A stretch of DNA of 64,000 bases from Microbacterium allomyrinae (GCF_020682705.1 NZ_JAGTTN010000001.1:1294081-1358080), one strand, 5' to 3'; counted from the first letter of the stretch, positions 49,009-57,747 are shown. The notes: generated from the letters alone by a model not told the origin. Numbers and translations: made by a program.

Positions 49009-51933
49009 GTGCGGCTGAAGTACTTCGGAGGGTTCGCGGCGGACGCCGACGGGGTCGCGCTCGCGGTGCGCGGCCGGGGCCAGGAGTCGCTGCTGTTCCG
49101 GCTCGCACTCGACGCCGGCACCACCGTCGCCTACCGTGCGCTCGCCGAAGACGTGTGGCCGGATGACCTCCCCGACGATCCGCGCGCTGCGCTGCAGTCG
49201 CTGGCATCGCGCCTGCGCCGTATCATCCCGTCCGGCGCCCTCGAGGCCGTGCCGGGCGGATACCGCCTCGGGCTCACCCGCGCGGATGTCGACCTGACGC
49301 TGTTCCAGGACCTGGTGACCGACGCGCGCCGTGCCGACGATCCCGCCGCCGCGGCGCAAGACGCGCGGCGCGCGCTCGCGCTGTGGATCGGCGAGCCGTG
49401 GGTGCCCGGCCCCGGCTTCGACTGGGTCGTGCGCGACCTGCTCGAAGACCGCGCGCATGCGGAGCGCCTGGTTCGCGGCGCACCGACACCGCGCGAGCCG
49501 GCGTCGTCCGAGCCCGCAGCGTCCGAGCCCTCGCCGTCCGGCGGCGACGCGTCGGAGGCCTTCGCGCATGGGCCGGTCCCCGCCGCAGTCACCTCCCTGA
49601 TCGGCCGCCGCGCCGAGCTGGATCTCATCCAGGACCAGCTGCGCGACGAACGGCTCGTGACGCTCATCGGCCCGGGCGGGGCAGGCAAGACGACGCTCGC
49701 CCTCGAGGCGGCGCGTCACCAGCCCGGCGCCATCGTCGTGGAGCTCGCGCCGGCCGCGCCGGGCGAGGTGTGGGCCGCCATCGCGGGAGCGGTGGGGCGG
49801 AGCATCCGCATCGGCGATCCGCCGACGATCTCGGCCGGTTCACGCGAGCGGGTGCTGGAGGCGCTCGCCGGACGCTCGACCCTGATCGTGCTCGACAATT
49901 GCGAGCACGTCTCGGCCGAGGCGGCCGCTGTCGCGCTCGACGTGCTGCACAGCGCGCCGGGATCGCGCATCCTCGCCACCAGTCGCGAGCCGCTGGGGCT
50001 GGCCGGCGAGGCGTTCGTCGATCTCGGGCCGCTGCCGCCCGGCGACGCTCGCGAGTTGTTCTCCCGGCGCGTCCGCGCGGCGCGCGGCGCACCGCCGTCA
50101 CCGGAGGAGGCCGAAGCCGTCGGCCGGATCGTGGCGAGGCTCGACGGTCTGCCGCTTGCATTGGAGCTCGCCGCCGCGAGGGCCCGCACGCTCACGATCG
50201 CCGAGATCGACGCCGGCCTCGACGACCGGTTCGCGCTGCTGAGTAACGGTCCTCGGGCGGCCGTCGCACGCCATCAGACGCTCCGCGCCCTCATCGACTG
50301 GAGCTGGGAGACGCTGACGCCGTCGGAGCGGACCGCCCTGCTGACGATGGCCGTCTTCCCCGACGGGATCGACGCACGAGACGCCGCCGCCGTCGGCGCC
50401 CGTTTCGATGTGGATGCCGCGTCGTTCGACACGCTCGTCGACAAGTCGCTGCTGCACCGCGGCGGCGGCCGGCTCCGAATGCTCGAGACGGTCCGCGAGT
50501 ACGGGATCGATCGCCTTCGCGCGGACGGCGACGAAGACGCGTTCCGCGCGGAGCAGGCGCGCGCCATGGCCGAACTCGCCGCGCGACGTGACCTGCTGCT
50601 GCGCGGCCCCGCCGTGCGCGAAGGGCTCGCCTGGTTCGACGCGGGCGATGAGAACCTCAGCGCCGCGCTTCGGACGTGCGCCGAGCAGCCGGGACTCGCC
50701 GACGTCGGCGTACGGCTGGTTCGTGCGTGCCTGTGGACCTGGCTCATGCGCGAGCGGTTCGAAGAGATCCAGGGTGGCGTCCTGCGGTTCTCCGACGCCG
50801 CGGCGGCACTCGACTCCGAGCCCGCGGTCGTCGTGCGCGGGGTGGGCCTGGTGCTGAGGACGTTCGCCGCAGCCCGCGAGTCCGACGACAGCGGCATCGC
50901 CCTGCTCGGCGACGTCGACCACGACGCCGACGCGATCACGACGGCCGCGGCACTGCACCCGAGCGAGCTGACGGCCGCACTCGTCCCGCTGATCGGCTCC
51001 ATGAGGACGGCCGTGCGCGACCACCAGCCGGGTGCTCCGTGGACGCGCGACTTCGTGATCGGCGTCGACGGGCTCGACGACGCACCGGCGTGGTCCGTCG
51101 CGATCCTGAGCATGCTCCGCTCCGCCCTCGCGCAGAACGGCGGCGACATCGAGACTCTCGGAGCCGAGAGCGAGAAGGCGTTGCGGATGTTCCGCGAGCT
51201 CGGCGATGTCTGGGGCGTGGCCTTCTCGAGCCAGATGCGGTCGGAGTGGCTCGTGCTCGCCGGACGCCTGGACGAGGCGCTCGAGGTCGCCGATGCATCG
51301 TCGGCGGGCCTCGTCGGTCTCACGTCGGTGACCGACCTCGTGCAGCAGCGCTCGCAGGGCGTCGGGATCCTGCTGCGACTCGGACGCGTGGACGACGCGC
51401 GGGTCCGTCTCACCGACATCGATGCGCTGGCGCGTTCGGACGGGTCGCAGCGCGCGGTGGCACAGGCCGAGATGACCGCGGCGGCGGTCGAGATCGCGGT
51501 CGGCGACGGCGATCGCGCGCTGCGGCACCTCGACGTTCTCGGTGCTCAGGTCGGCCCCGCCTACCCCGAGCAGATGGTGGCGTGGGCGCAGTCCAAACGG
51601 GCGCAGGCCCACCTCATGATGAATCGCCCCAGCACGGCTCACGCGGCGCTCGCGATCGCGCTGCCGGCCGCCGCGAAGAGCGGGGATCAGCCGATCATCG
51701 CCGATGTCGCGCTGTCGCTGGCAGGCTGGCTGGCCACCGTCGGACGAGATGCGGATGCCCGGACCGCATTGGCTGCCTCTGCACGGCTGCGCGGCGGTGT
51801 CGACGCCGCCGATCCCTTTCTGCGCCTCGTGCTGGCACGACTCGGCGACAGCACGGAGCCGGGCGCCGGTCCCTGGCAGGGACGAGCACCCGGCTCCGAC
51901 GACATCGCGGCACTGACCGCGCTGCTCGGCTGA
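49009..51933 (+). CDS. SARP/AfsR-type regulator with NB-ARC ATPase domain
   Basis: A 974-residue regulator. Residues 1-95 are an OmpR-like winged helix of the SARP kind (LFRLALDAGTTVAYRALAEDVWPDD, then ALQSLASRLRRIIP). A short bacterial transcriptional-activation domain follows (~95-150), then a disordered Ser/Glu/Pro linker (~155-190). An NB-ARC ATPase follows, with GRRAELDLIQDQL, Walker A GPGGAGKTT and Walker B STLIVLDNCEH. The last ~450 residues are helical TPR-like repeats. Such proteins activate adjacent genes, classically antibiotic or export genes. The convergent DrrAB-type exporter carries SARP-like heptamer repeats in its promoter. The GTG at 49009 follows a -10 box by 7 nt. Confidence 0.85.
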   Translation: MRLKYFGGFAADADGVALAVRGRGQESLLFRLALDAGTTVAYRALAEDVWPDDLPDDPRAALQSLASRLRRIIPSGALEAVPGGYRLGLTRADVDLTLFQDLVTDARRADDPAAAAQDARRALALWIGEPWVPGPGFDWVVRDLLEDRAHAERLVRGAPTPREPASSEPAASEPSPSGGDASEAFAHGPVPAAVTSLIGRRAELDLIQDQLRDERLVTLIGPGGAGKTTLALEAARHQPGAIVVELAPAAPGEVWAAIAGAVGRSIRIGDPPTISAGSRERVLEALAGRSTLIVLDNCEHVSAEAAAVALDVLHSAPGSRILATSREPLGLAGEAFVDLGPLPPGDARELFSRRVRAARGAPPSPEEAEAVGRIVARLDGLPLALELAAARARTLTIAEIDAGLDDRFALLSNGPRAAVARHQTLRALIDWSWETLTPSERTALLTMAVFPDGIDARDAAAVGARFDVDAASFDTLVDKSLLHRGGGRLRMLETVREYGIDRLRADGDEDAFRAEQARAMAELAARRDLLLRGPAVREGLAWFDAGDENLSAALRTCAEQPGLADVGVRLVRACLWTWLMRERFEEIQGGVLRFSDAAAALDSEPAVVVRGVGLVLRTFAAARESDDSGIALLGDVDHDADAITTAAALHPSELTAALVPLIGSMRTAVRDHQPGAPWTRDFVIGVDGLDDAPAWSVAILSMLRSALAQNGGDIETLGAESEKALRMFRELGDVWGVAFSSQMRSEWLVLAGRLDEALEVADASSAGLVGLTSVTDLVQQRSQGVGILLRLGRVDDARVRLTDIDALARSDGSQRAVAQAEMTAAAVEIAVGDGDRALRHLDVLGAQVGPAYPEQMVAWAQSKRAQAHLMMNRPSTAHAALAIALPAAAKSGDQPIIADVALSLAGWLATVGRDADARTALAASARLRGGVDAADPFLRLVLARLGDSTEPGAGPWQGRAPGSDDIAALTALLG

Positions 51934-51952
51934 CGCGGGCTGCCCGCCCGCG
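51934..51952. terminator. Hairpin between convergent regulator and exporter genes
   Basis: CGCGGGC-TGCCC-GCCCGCG is a perfect 7-bp stem starting right after the regulator stop, before the exporter gene ends at 51961. Position and symmetry suit a bidirectional terminator. Confidence 0.5.
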
Positions 51953-51960
51953 GCATCCAG

Positions 51961-52782
51961 CTATGCCTTGCGCATGTAGGCCCGCACCGTGAGCGGTGCG
52001 AAGATCGCCACGATGACGGCGGCACCGATCAGCGTCACCAGCACGTCCGGGCCGACCGTGCCGTTGTTGACGAGATCGCGCACGGCGGTCACGAGGTGCG
52101 ACACCGGGTTGATGTCGACGAACCACTGCAGCCACGGCGGCATCGTGTCGGCGGGCACGAAGGCGTTCGAGAGGAACGTCAGGGGGAACAGGATCAGCAT
52201 CGAGACGCCCTGCACGCTCGAGGCCGAACGCGCGATGACGCCGAAGAAGGCGAAGATCCAGCTGATCGCCCATGAACTCACGATGACCAGCGCGCCCGCT
52301 GCGACGACCGCCCAGATGCCGCCCTCGGGACGGAATCCCATGATGAAGCCCATCGTGAAGGTGAGCGTGGTGGCGATGAGGTAACGGACGGTGTCGGCCA
52401 GCAGCGCACCCGACAGCGGCGCGATCCGCGCGATCGGCAGCGAGCGGAACCGATCGAACACGCCCTTGTCCATGTCTTCGCGCAGCTGCACGCCCGTCAC
52501 GACCGAGGTCGTGATGACCGTCTGCACGAGGATGCCGGGAATGATGATCGGCAGATAGCTCTGCACGTCGCCGGCGATCGCGCCTCCGAAGATGTACGTG
52601 AACATCAGCGTGAAGATGATCGGCTGCACGGTGACGTCGATGAGCTGCTCGGGCGTGCGGCGGATCTTCAAGAGGCCGCGCCACGCCATGGTGAAGGTGT
52701 TCTGGAGCGTCTGGGCGATGCCCGAGTGGTTGGTCAGGTGCCGGTCGGCGACCGGCGTGATGGGAACGGCGAGCGCGGTCAT
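51961..52782 (-). CDS. ABC-2 transporter permease (DrrB-like)
   Basis: A 273-residue membrane protein with six helices typical of DrrB/ABC-2 exporters: PEQLIDVTVQPIIFTLMFTYIFGG near residue 45, GVQLREDMDKGVFDRFRSLPIAR in the cytoplasmic loop and LTFLSNAFVPADTMPPWLQWFVDINPVSHLVTAVRDL near the end. With the upstream ATPase it forms a drug/lipid exporter of the daunorubicin-resistance type. The ATG at 52782 overlaps the ATPase stop as ATGA. Confidence 0.9.
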   Translation of the reverse strand: MTALAVPITPVADRHLTNHSGIAQTLQNTFTMAWRGLLKIRRTPEQLIDVTVQPIIFTLMFTYIFGGAIAGDVQSYLPIIIPGILVQTVITTSVVTGVQLREDMDKGVFDRFRSLPIARIAPLSGALLADTVRYLIATTLTFTMGFIMGFRPEGGIWAVVAAGALVIVSSWAISWIFAFFGVIARSASSVQGVSMLILFPLTFLSNAFVPADTMPPWLQWFVDINPVSHLVTAVRDLVNNGTVGPDVLVTLIGAAVIVAIFAPLTVRAYMRKA

Positions 52783-53795
52783 GCGCGAACTCCTTCCAGG
52801 TCGAATGCGGTCTCGTGGGCGGGCGCGTCGTCGGCCGGCACGCCCGTGCCGGTGAGGGTGAGGAAGACCTCGTCGAGCGTCGGCTGCTGCACGCTGAACT
52901 CGCTCAGGTGCAGCCCGGCGGCGCGGAACGCGACGAGGAGGTCGGTGACGCGGTCGGGGTCGCTCATCGGCACCGTGAGGCGCGCAGCTTCGGGCGAGAC
53001 GACCGCCTGGACATCCAGGACACGGCTGATGACGGCCTGCGCCTCGTCGAGGTCGGACCCCGGCTGCAGACGCATGAGGAGCGATGCCTGACCCACCGAC
53101 GCCTTGAGCTCGAGGGCGGTGCCCTCGGCGACGACACGGCCGTGGTCGATGACCGCGATGCGGTCGGCCAGCTGATCGGCCTCGTCGAGGTACTGCGTCG
53201 TGAGCAGAACCGTCGAGCCCGTCGCGACGAGGCGGCGGATCGTGTCCCACATCTGACCGCGCGTGCGCGGGTCGAGTCCGGTCGTCGGCTCGTCGAGGAA
53301 GATGAGCGGCGGCTGGGCGATGAGGGATGCCGCGAGGTCGAGACGTCGGCGCATGCCGCCGGAGAACTTCGCGAGCGGGCGGGATGCGGCCTCCGTCAGC
53401 CCGAACTCCTCGAGGAGCTCGTTCGACTTGCGACGGGCGTCGGCGCGAGACAGACCCAGGAGCCGCGCGAAGATGATGAGGTTCTCGGTGGCCGAGAGCC
53501 TCTCGTCGACGGAGGCGAACTGCCCCGTCAGCCCGATGAGCTGACGGACGATCTGCGGGTCTCGCGCGACGTCGTAACCGAAGATCTCGGCGCGACCGGC
53601 GTCGGGCTTGAGCAGCGTCGCGAGCATGCTGATGGTGGTGGTCTTGCCCGCGCCGTTCGGGCCGAGCACGCCGTAGACGGTGCCGGCTTCGACGGTCAGG
53701 TCGACGCCGTCCACCGCGCGATGGGAACCGAAGGTCTTGACGAGACCCTCGGCGCGGACGGCGGGAACGCGGGATGCGGAACTGGTGATGGTCAT
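52779..53795 (-). CDS. ABC-2 transporter ATP-binding protein (DrrA-like)
   Basis: A 338-residue ATPase of the DrrA kind: Walker A GPNGAGKTT, FSGGMRRRLDLAASLI signature, Walker B LIFLDEPTTGLDPRTRGQMW, and the ~100-residue C-terminal domain with SVQQPTLDEVFLTLTG seen in drug-export ATPases. The ATG at 53795 (MTITSS) has AAAGG upstream; a 19-codon longer frame is possible. Heptamer repeats matching SARP sites lie 38-86 bp upstream. Confidence 0.9.
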   Translation of the reverse strand: MTITSSASRVPAVRAEGLVKTFGSHRAVDGVDLTVEAGTVYGVLGPNGAGKTTTISMLATLLKPDAGRAEIFGYDVARDPQIVRQLIGLTGQFASVDERLSATENLIIFARLLGLSRADARRKSNELLEEFGLTEAASRPLAKFSGGMRRRLDLAASLIAQPPLIFLDEPTTGLDPRTRGQMWDTIRRLVATGSTVLLTTQYLDEADQLADRIAVIDHGRVVAEGTALELKASVGQASLLMRLQPGSDLDEAQAVISRVLDVQAVVSPEAARLTVPMSDPDRVTDLLVAFRAAGLHLSEFSVQQPTLDEVFLTLTGTGVPADDAPAHETAFDLEGVRA

Positions 53796-53832
53796 GGGAA
53801 CGCCTTTCGACGTCCCAAGGCTCGCTCGGGGG

Positions 53833-53881
53833 CGCTGTCGCGCCGCTGTCATGGCGGCGGCCCCGCTGTCACCGCGCTGTC
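53833..53881 (-). promoter_or_regulatory. Two pairs of heptamer direct repeats, candidate SARP binding site
   Basis: On the plus strand CGCTGTC occurs at 53833-53839 and 53844-53850, and again at 53864-53870 and 53875-53881. Within each pair the copies are separated by 4 bp (11-bp period, one helical turn), the spacing known for SARP activators of the AfsR/ActII-ORF4 group. Read towards drrA (minus strand) they are GACAGCG repeats ending 38 bp before the ATG. A SARP-type regulator is encoded next to the exporter. A weak -10 follows at best. Confidence 0.55.
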
Positions 53882-53983
53882 AGCACGCTTTCTCCACATG
53901 CCGTCGCACGATTGGACACCGGGTCCCAACCGCTGGCTAGGGTGGGAGGACCGCCCGCCCCGCCCCTCCCGTGGAGACAGATC

Positions 53984-54451
53984 ATGCTGCCGTTCCTCAT
54001 CGTCGGAGGCGTCGGCCTCGCCGTCCTCGTGATCTCGCTCCTCGTCGGCGACATCTTCGACCACTTCGAGATCGGTGACGGCGCCATCTCGGGCACGGCG
54101 CTCGGCGTCGCCGCGGTGGTCTTCGGCGCGGCGGGCGTGCTCACCACCACGAGCGGCCTCGACCTCGTCTGGGCGTACGTCCTCGCGGCGGTGCTCGCCA
54201 TCCTCGCGTATCTGCTCGCGCTGCTCTTCGTGAAGCGGATCACCAAGAGCTCCGACGGCATCCCGCTGTCCGCCATCGGCCTGACGGGCGTCTCGCGCTC
54301 CGACATCACGCCCGCGGGCGGCGAGGTGAGCCTCGACGGCCCCGGCGAAGTCGAGCGTCGCCTCGCCTACTCCGACGAGCGCATCGCCGAAGGTGCGCGC
54401 ATCCGCGTCATCGAGCACTCCGGCACCCGCGTCAAGGTCGTCGCGGAATAG
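53984..54451 (+). CDS. NfeD-like membrane protein
   Basis: A 155-residue protein: hydrophobic helices at about residues 1-23, 40-58 and 62-84 (VWAYVLAAVLAILAYLLALLFV), then a C-terminal OB-fold NfeD domain (PLSAIGLTGVSRSDITPAGGEVSLDG, ending in RIRVIEHSGTRVKVV). NfeD proteins partner with flotillin-like SPFH proteins, one of which follows after 39 bp. The ATG at 53984 has GGAGA upstream; TAGGGT at 53938-53943 could be the -10 box. Confidence 0.82.
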   Translation: MLPFLIVGGVGLAVLVISLLVGDIFDHFEIGDGAISGTALGVAAVVFGAAGVLTTTSGLDLVWAYVLAAVLAILAYLLALLFVKRITKSSDGIPLSAIGLTGVSRSDITPAGGEVSLDGPGEVERRLAYSDERIAEGARIRVIEHSGTRVKVVAE

Positions 54452-54490
54452 CTCGGCACAAACCTCACCCCCGGCATCCGAAAGGGAACC

Positions 54491-56002
54491 ATGCTCGATA
54501 CGAGCCTCATCCAGGTCATCGCCGTCGTCGCGCTCATCGTCGCGGTCCTCGGCCTCATCACCTTCATCGCACGTCGCATCCGCCGCGTGCCCCCCAACGA
54601 GGCCCTCGTCATCGTCGGTCGTGGCGCCGGCAAGCCCGCTCCGGGCGAGTCGGGCATCGGCCAGCGCGTCGTGATCGGCGGCCGCACGTTCGTGTGGCCG
54701 ATCCTGCAGCAGGGATTCTCGATCTCGCTCGAGCAGCGCCAGATCGGCATCACGGTCGAGGGCGTCGACAAGAACCGCATCAAGATCGCCATCAAGGCGT
54801 CGATCAACTTCAAGGTGTCGGGCACCGAAGACGGGGTGCGCCGCGCAGCCCAGCGATTCCTCTCGCAGCAGGGCGCGCTGACCGAGATCATCAAGGAGTC
54901 CCTCGAGGGCTCGCTCCGCTCGATCATCGGCGACATGACGATCGAGCAGATCATCTCCGACCGCAAGGGCCTGTCGGACCGCGTCGTGGCCGAGACCAAG
55001 ACCGACCTCGTCGAGCAGGGTCTGCAGGTCGATCTGCTGAACATCAGCGACATCTCCACCCCCGGCAGCGACTACCTCGCGAACCTCGGTCGCGCCGAGG
55101 CCGCCCGTGCCCGTCAGGTCGCCGAGGTCAGCGAGGCCGAGGCCGCGCGCGCCAGCGAGTTCGCCCGCATCGACGCGGCCGAGCAGATCGCCGAGCGCCA
55201 GAAGGCGCTGAGCCTCAAGCAGGCGACGATCAAGGCCGAGACCGACCGTGCCAACGCGGAGGCCCAGGCCGCGGGCCAGCTCGCCACGGCCGAACAGGAC
55301 AAGCTCGTCGCCGTGCAGGAGCGCGAGGCCCTCACCGAGCAGGCGCTCGTGACACAGGAGCGCCTCGACATCGAGATCCGCAAGCCCGCCGAGGCCGAGG
55401 CGTACGCCGAGGTGCAGCGCGCCACGGCGCTGCGCGACGCCGCCAATGCGGCGACCGAGGCCGACGCCTACAAGCGCACCAAGATCGCCGAGGCGAACAA
55501 GGTCGCCGCGGTGCAAGATGCCGAGGCGTCCGCGACCGCGGTGCGCTTCGCCGGTGAGGCCGAGCGCGACAAGCAGGTCGCGCTCGCCGCCGGTGTCCGC
55601 GCCGAGGGCGACGCCCGCGCCTCGGCGATCCAGGCCGAGGGCCTCGCCGAGGCGGCCTCGACCGATGCCAAGGCGCTCGCCCTGCAGAAGTACGGCGAGG
55701 CGGCGCTCGCGCAGGAGATCATCTCGCGCCTACCCGAGATCGTGCGGGCCGCCGCCGAGCCGATCGGGCGGATCGACAAGCTGACGGTCGTCTCGACCGA
55801 CGGTGCCTCCGAGGTCACCAAGACCGTCGGCAAGGTGCTCAGCGAAGGCACCGAGGTCGTGAAGAACCTCACCGGACTCGACCTCACGACGCTCCTGCAG
55901 GGCTTCGCGCTGAAGTCCGCGGGGACGGATGCCGTCGACGGCGCGAAGTCCGTGGCGAACACCCTGACCGACGCCGCGAAGACTGTCGGCGCGGCGGGCT
56001 GA
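54491..56002 (+). CDS. Flotillin-like SPFH/Band 7 protein
   Basis: A 503-residue protein. An N-terminal membrane helix (VIAVVALIVAVLGLITFIARRI) anchors it. The SPFH domain (residues ~32-200) contains RRVPPNEALVIVGRGAG and NFKVSGTEDGVRRAAQRFLSQQG. From ~210 to ~430 it is a long Ala/Glu/Arg-rich coiled coil with repeated EAEA patterns, typical of flotillins, which assemble in membrane microdomains. Together with the preceding NfeD gene it forms the classic pair. GAAAGGGA precedes the ATG at 54491; a strong terminator follows the stop by 10 bp. Confidence 0.88.
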   Translation: MLDTSLIQVIAVVALIVAVLGLITFIARRIRRVPPNEALVIVGRGAGKPAPGESGIGQRVVIGGRTFVWPILQQGFSISLEQRQIGITVEGVDKNRIKIAIKASINFKVSGTEDGVRRAAQRFLSQQGALTEIIKESLEGSLRSIIGDMTIEQIISDRKGLSDRVVAETKTDLVEQGLQVDLLNISDISTPGSDYLANLGRAEAARARQVAEVSEAEAARASEFARIDAAEQIAERQKALSLKQATIKAETDRANAEAQAAGQLATAEQDKLVAVQEREALTEQALVTQERLDIEIRKPAEAEAYAEVQRATALRDAANAATEADAYKRTKIAEANKVAAVQDAEASATAVRFAGEAERDKQVALAAGVRAEGDARASAIQAEGLAEAASTDAKALALQKYGEAALAQEIISRLPEIVRAAAEPIGRIDKLTVVSTDGASEVTKTVGKVLSEGTEVVKNLTGLDLTTLLQGFALKSAGTDAVDGAKSVANTLTDAAKTVGAAG

Positions 56003-56011
56003 CGCGCCCTC

Positions 56012-56049
56012 GCGAAGAACCCGGTCCCCTTCGGGGCCGGGTTCTTCGC
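56012..56049 (+). terminator. Rho-independent-type terminator after the flotillin gene
   Basis: GCGAAGAACCCGGTCCCC and GGGGCCGGGTTCTTCGC pair over 17-18 bp (one G-T wobble) around a TTC loop. It starts 10 bp after the flotillin stop. The right arm ends TTCTTCGCT with no long U-tract. Confidence 0.8.
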
Positions 56050-56109
56050 TGTCCGGGCGGACACGCGGCGCGAGATGCGCCCTTCGGTTGGCGAAGCCGC
56101 AATCGGGCG

Positions 56110-56171
56110 AGTGCTGCAGTCTCCTGCGAGTGCTGCGTCGCGCGACGCAGCACTCGCAGGAGAAGGCAGCG
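56110..56171. repeat. Palindromic repeat (REP-like), copy A
   Basis: TCCTGCGAGTGCTGCGTCGC and its exact reverse complement meet without a loop at 56122-56161, forming a perfect 40-bp palindrome extended by GCTGC/GCAGC outer arms. The left flank GAGTGCTGCAGT matches the copy at 57686-57747. It lies in the 206-bp convergent gap between flotillin and an SDR gene, after the terminator. Confidence 0.75.
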
Positions 56172-56209
56172 CAAGCGTGACGGCCCGGGCCGTCCAGAGG
56201 CGGTCGGAC

Positions 56210-56995
56210 TCAGCCCAGCACGCGCCCGCTCACCGCGAGGGTGAGCCTGCGCGGCATGACCCGCGCCGCCCACGCACTGAACGCGTTGGCGCGGCCCGAC
56301 ACGACGCTCGGGGGCACATCGTCGCGGTCGAGTCGGCGCAGGGTGAGCTGGACGACCTGCGCCGGCGTCTGAAAGCGCCCGACCGCTGCGTCGCCACCGG
56401 TGATGTCGAAGAACTCGGTGCGCGTCGCGCCCGGGCTCACCGCCAGCACACCCAGACCCGAACCCTTCGTCTCGAACGCGAGCGCCTCGGTGAAGCTCAG
56501 CACGAACGCCTTCGTCGCGCCGTACACGGCCATACTCGGGCACGGCTGGTAGGCGGCGGTGCTCGCGATGCCGACGAGCACGCCCCTCCCGTCAGCGACC
56601 ATTTCGGGCAGCAGTTCCCGGGTGATGGCAACGAGAGCGGCGACGTTGACCTGCACCATCTCGCCGACGCGCGCCGCATCCGCCTCGGCGAACGCGCCCT
56701 TCATCCCGAACCCCGCATTGTTCACGAGGCTCTGCACGCGGAGTCCCCGCTCGTCGAGCTCCCGGCGCAGCAAGGCCGCGGCATCCGTCCTCGTCAGGTC
56801 CAGAGCGATGGGCGTCGCGCGCACGCCGTGGTCTCGCGTGAGGCGGTCAGCGAGCTCGCGCAGGCGGTCCTCGCGGCGGGCCACGAGGACGACGTCGGCG
56901 CCACGCGCGGCCAGCTGCGTCGCGTACTCGACGCCGAGTCCGGCGCTCGCGCCGGTGATGAGCGCGGTCGTGCCGCGGTAGTCCCTGGTGGTCAT
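56210..56995 (-). CDS. SDR family oxidoreductase
   Basis: A 261-residue classical SDR: TGASAGLGVEYATQLAARGADVVLVARRED (cofactor site with Arg-type NADP preference), NNAGFG near residue 90, catalytic Ser in GIASTAAYQ, YGATKAF (Tyr/Lys). It resembles the DltE/YqjQ-like group; the substrate is unknown. The ATG at 56995 is exactly where the minus-strand promoter places its transcription start, so the mRNA should be leaderless. A TetR gene diverges 62 bp away and is the probable regulator. Confidence 0.85.
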   Translation of the reverse strand: MTTRDYRGTTALITGASAGLGVEYATQLAARGADVVLVARREDRLRELADRLTRDHGVRATPIALDLTRTDAAALLRRELDERGLRVQSLVNNAGFGMKGAFAEADAARVGEMVQVNVAALVAITRELLPEMVADGRGVLVGIASTAAYQPCPSMAVYGATKAFVLSFTEALAFETKGSGLGVLAVSPGATRTEFFDITGGDAAVGRFQTPAQVVQLTLRRLDRDDVPPSVVSGRANAFSAWAARVMPRRLTLAVSGRVLG

Positions 56996-57057
56996 GCCAG
57001 CCAATGTAGTCAGTGACAGCATTGTTGTCAATGTCAACATCGCGCTAGAGTGAGTCC
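56996..57057. promoter_or_regulatory. Overlapping divergent leaderless promoters with a candidate TetR operator
   Basis: Minus strand: TTGACA (57031-57026), 17 nt, TACATT (57008-57003), then 7 nt to the SDR ATG. Plus strand: TTGTTG (57022-57027), 18 nt, TAGAGT (57046-57051), then 6 nt to the TetR GTG. The quasi-palindrome GTTGTCAATGTCAAC (57024-57038) covers both -35 regions and would let one repressor dimer block both genes. Confidence 0.7.
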
Positions 57058-57669
57058 GTGACGGAGCGCACCTACCACCACGGCAATCTTCGGGTCGCGC
57101 TGCTCGACCGCGCCTGGGACGTCGTCGACGCCGCGGGCGCCGACGCGTTGTCGCTCCGCCAGCTCGCCCGCGATATCGGCGTCAGCCATGGGGCCTCCGC
57201 CCGCCACTTCCGCGACAAGCAGGCGCTGCTCGACGCTCTCGCGGTCGAAGGCTTCCAGCGGCTCAACTCCGCGCTCGCCGAAGCCATCGCCGCCCCCGGA
57301 TCGTTCGCGGACCGATTCCGCTCCGCCGGCGACTCCTACGTGAGCTTCGCCGTGCGTCATCCGTCGATCCTGCGCACGATGTACACCGCCAAGCATCACG
57401 CCGCTGCATCCCCCGATCTCATCGAGGTCAGCCACGTCGCGATGCCCGCGCTCGTCACCCTCGTCACCGCGGCGCAGGACGCCGGCGAGCTGCCGCAGGG
57501 ATCGGCGGAGGAAGCCGCGGTCGTCGCGTTCGCCGCCGTCCATGGCGTCGCGACCCTTGCGACCGACGATCTGCTGGGCGGCTTCCCCTGGCAGGAGGCG
57601 ACCGCCGCGACCATCTCGTCGGTGTGGCGCGGCCTCGTCGCGACCGGCGCCCCGACCCACGGCCGCTGA
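57058..57669 (+). CDS. TetR/AcrR family regulator
   Basis: A 203-residue repressor: the N-terminal helix-turn-helix runs NLRVALLDRAWDVVDAAGADALSLRQLARDIGVSHGASARHFRDKQALLDAL, typical of TetR with a WHG-type C-terminal domain (VAFAAVHGVATLATDDLL). It likely controls itself and the divergent SDR gene through the palindrome between them. The GTG at 57058 lies 6 nt after the TAGAGT box. Confidence 0.88.
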   Translation: MTERTYHHGNLRVALLDRAWDVVDAAGADALSLRQLARDIGVSHGASARHFRDKQALLDALAVEGFQRLNSALAEAIAAPGSFADRFRSAGDSYVSFAVRHPSILRTMYTAKHHAAASPDLIEVSHVAMPALVTLVTAAQDAGELPQGSAEEAAVVAFAAVHGVATLATDDLLGGFPWQEATAATISSVWRGLVATGAPTHGR

Positions 57670-57685
57670 GAAGACGCTCAGCCGA

Positions 57686-57747
57686 GTGCTGCAGTTTCCG
57701 GCGACCGCTGCGTCGCGTCACGCAGCGGTCGCCGGAAAGTGCAGCAC
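57686..57747. repeat. Palindromic repeat (REP-like), copy B
   Basis: The stem TTTCCGGCGACCGCTGCGT (57695-57713) and its exact complement (57720-57738) close a 6-nt loop; outer arms GTGCTGCA / TGCAGCAC extend it after one mismatch, giving 27 base pairs. It starts 16 bp after the TetR gene and could also act as its terminator. It shares the left arm pattern GTGCTGCAGT with copy A. Confidence 0.8.
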
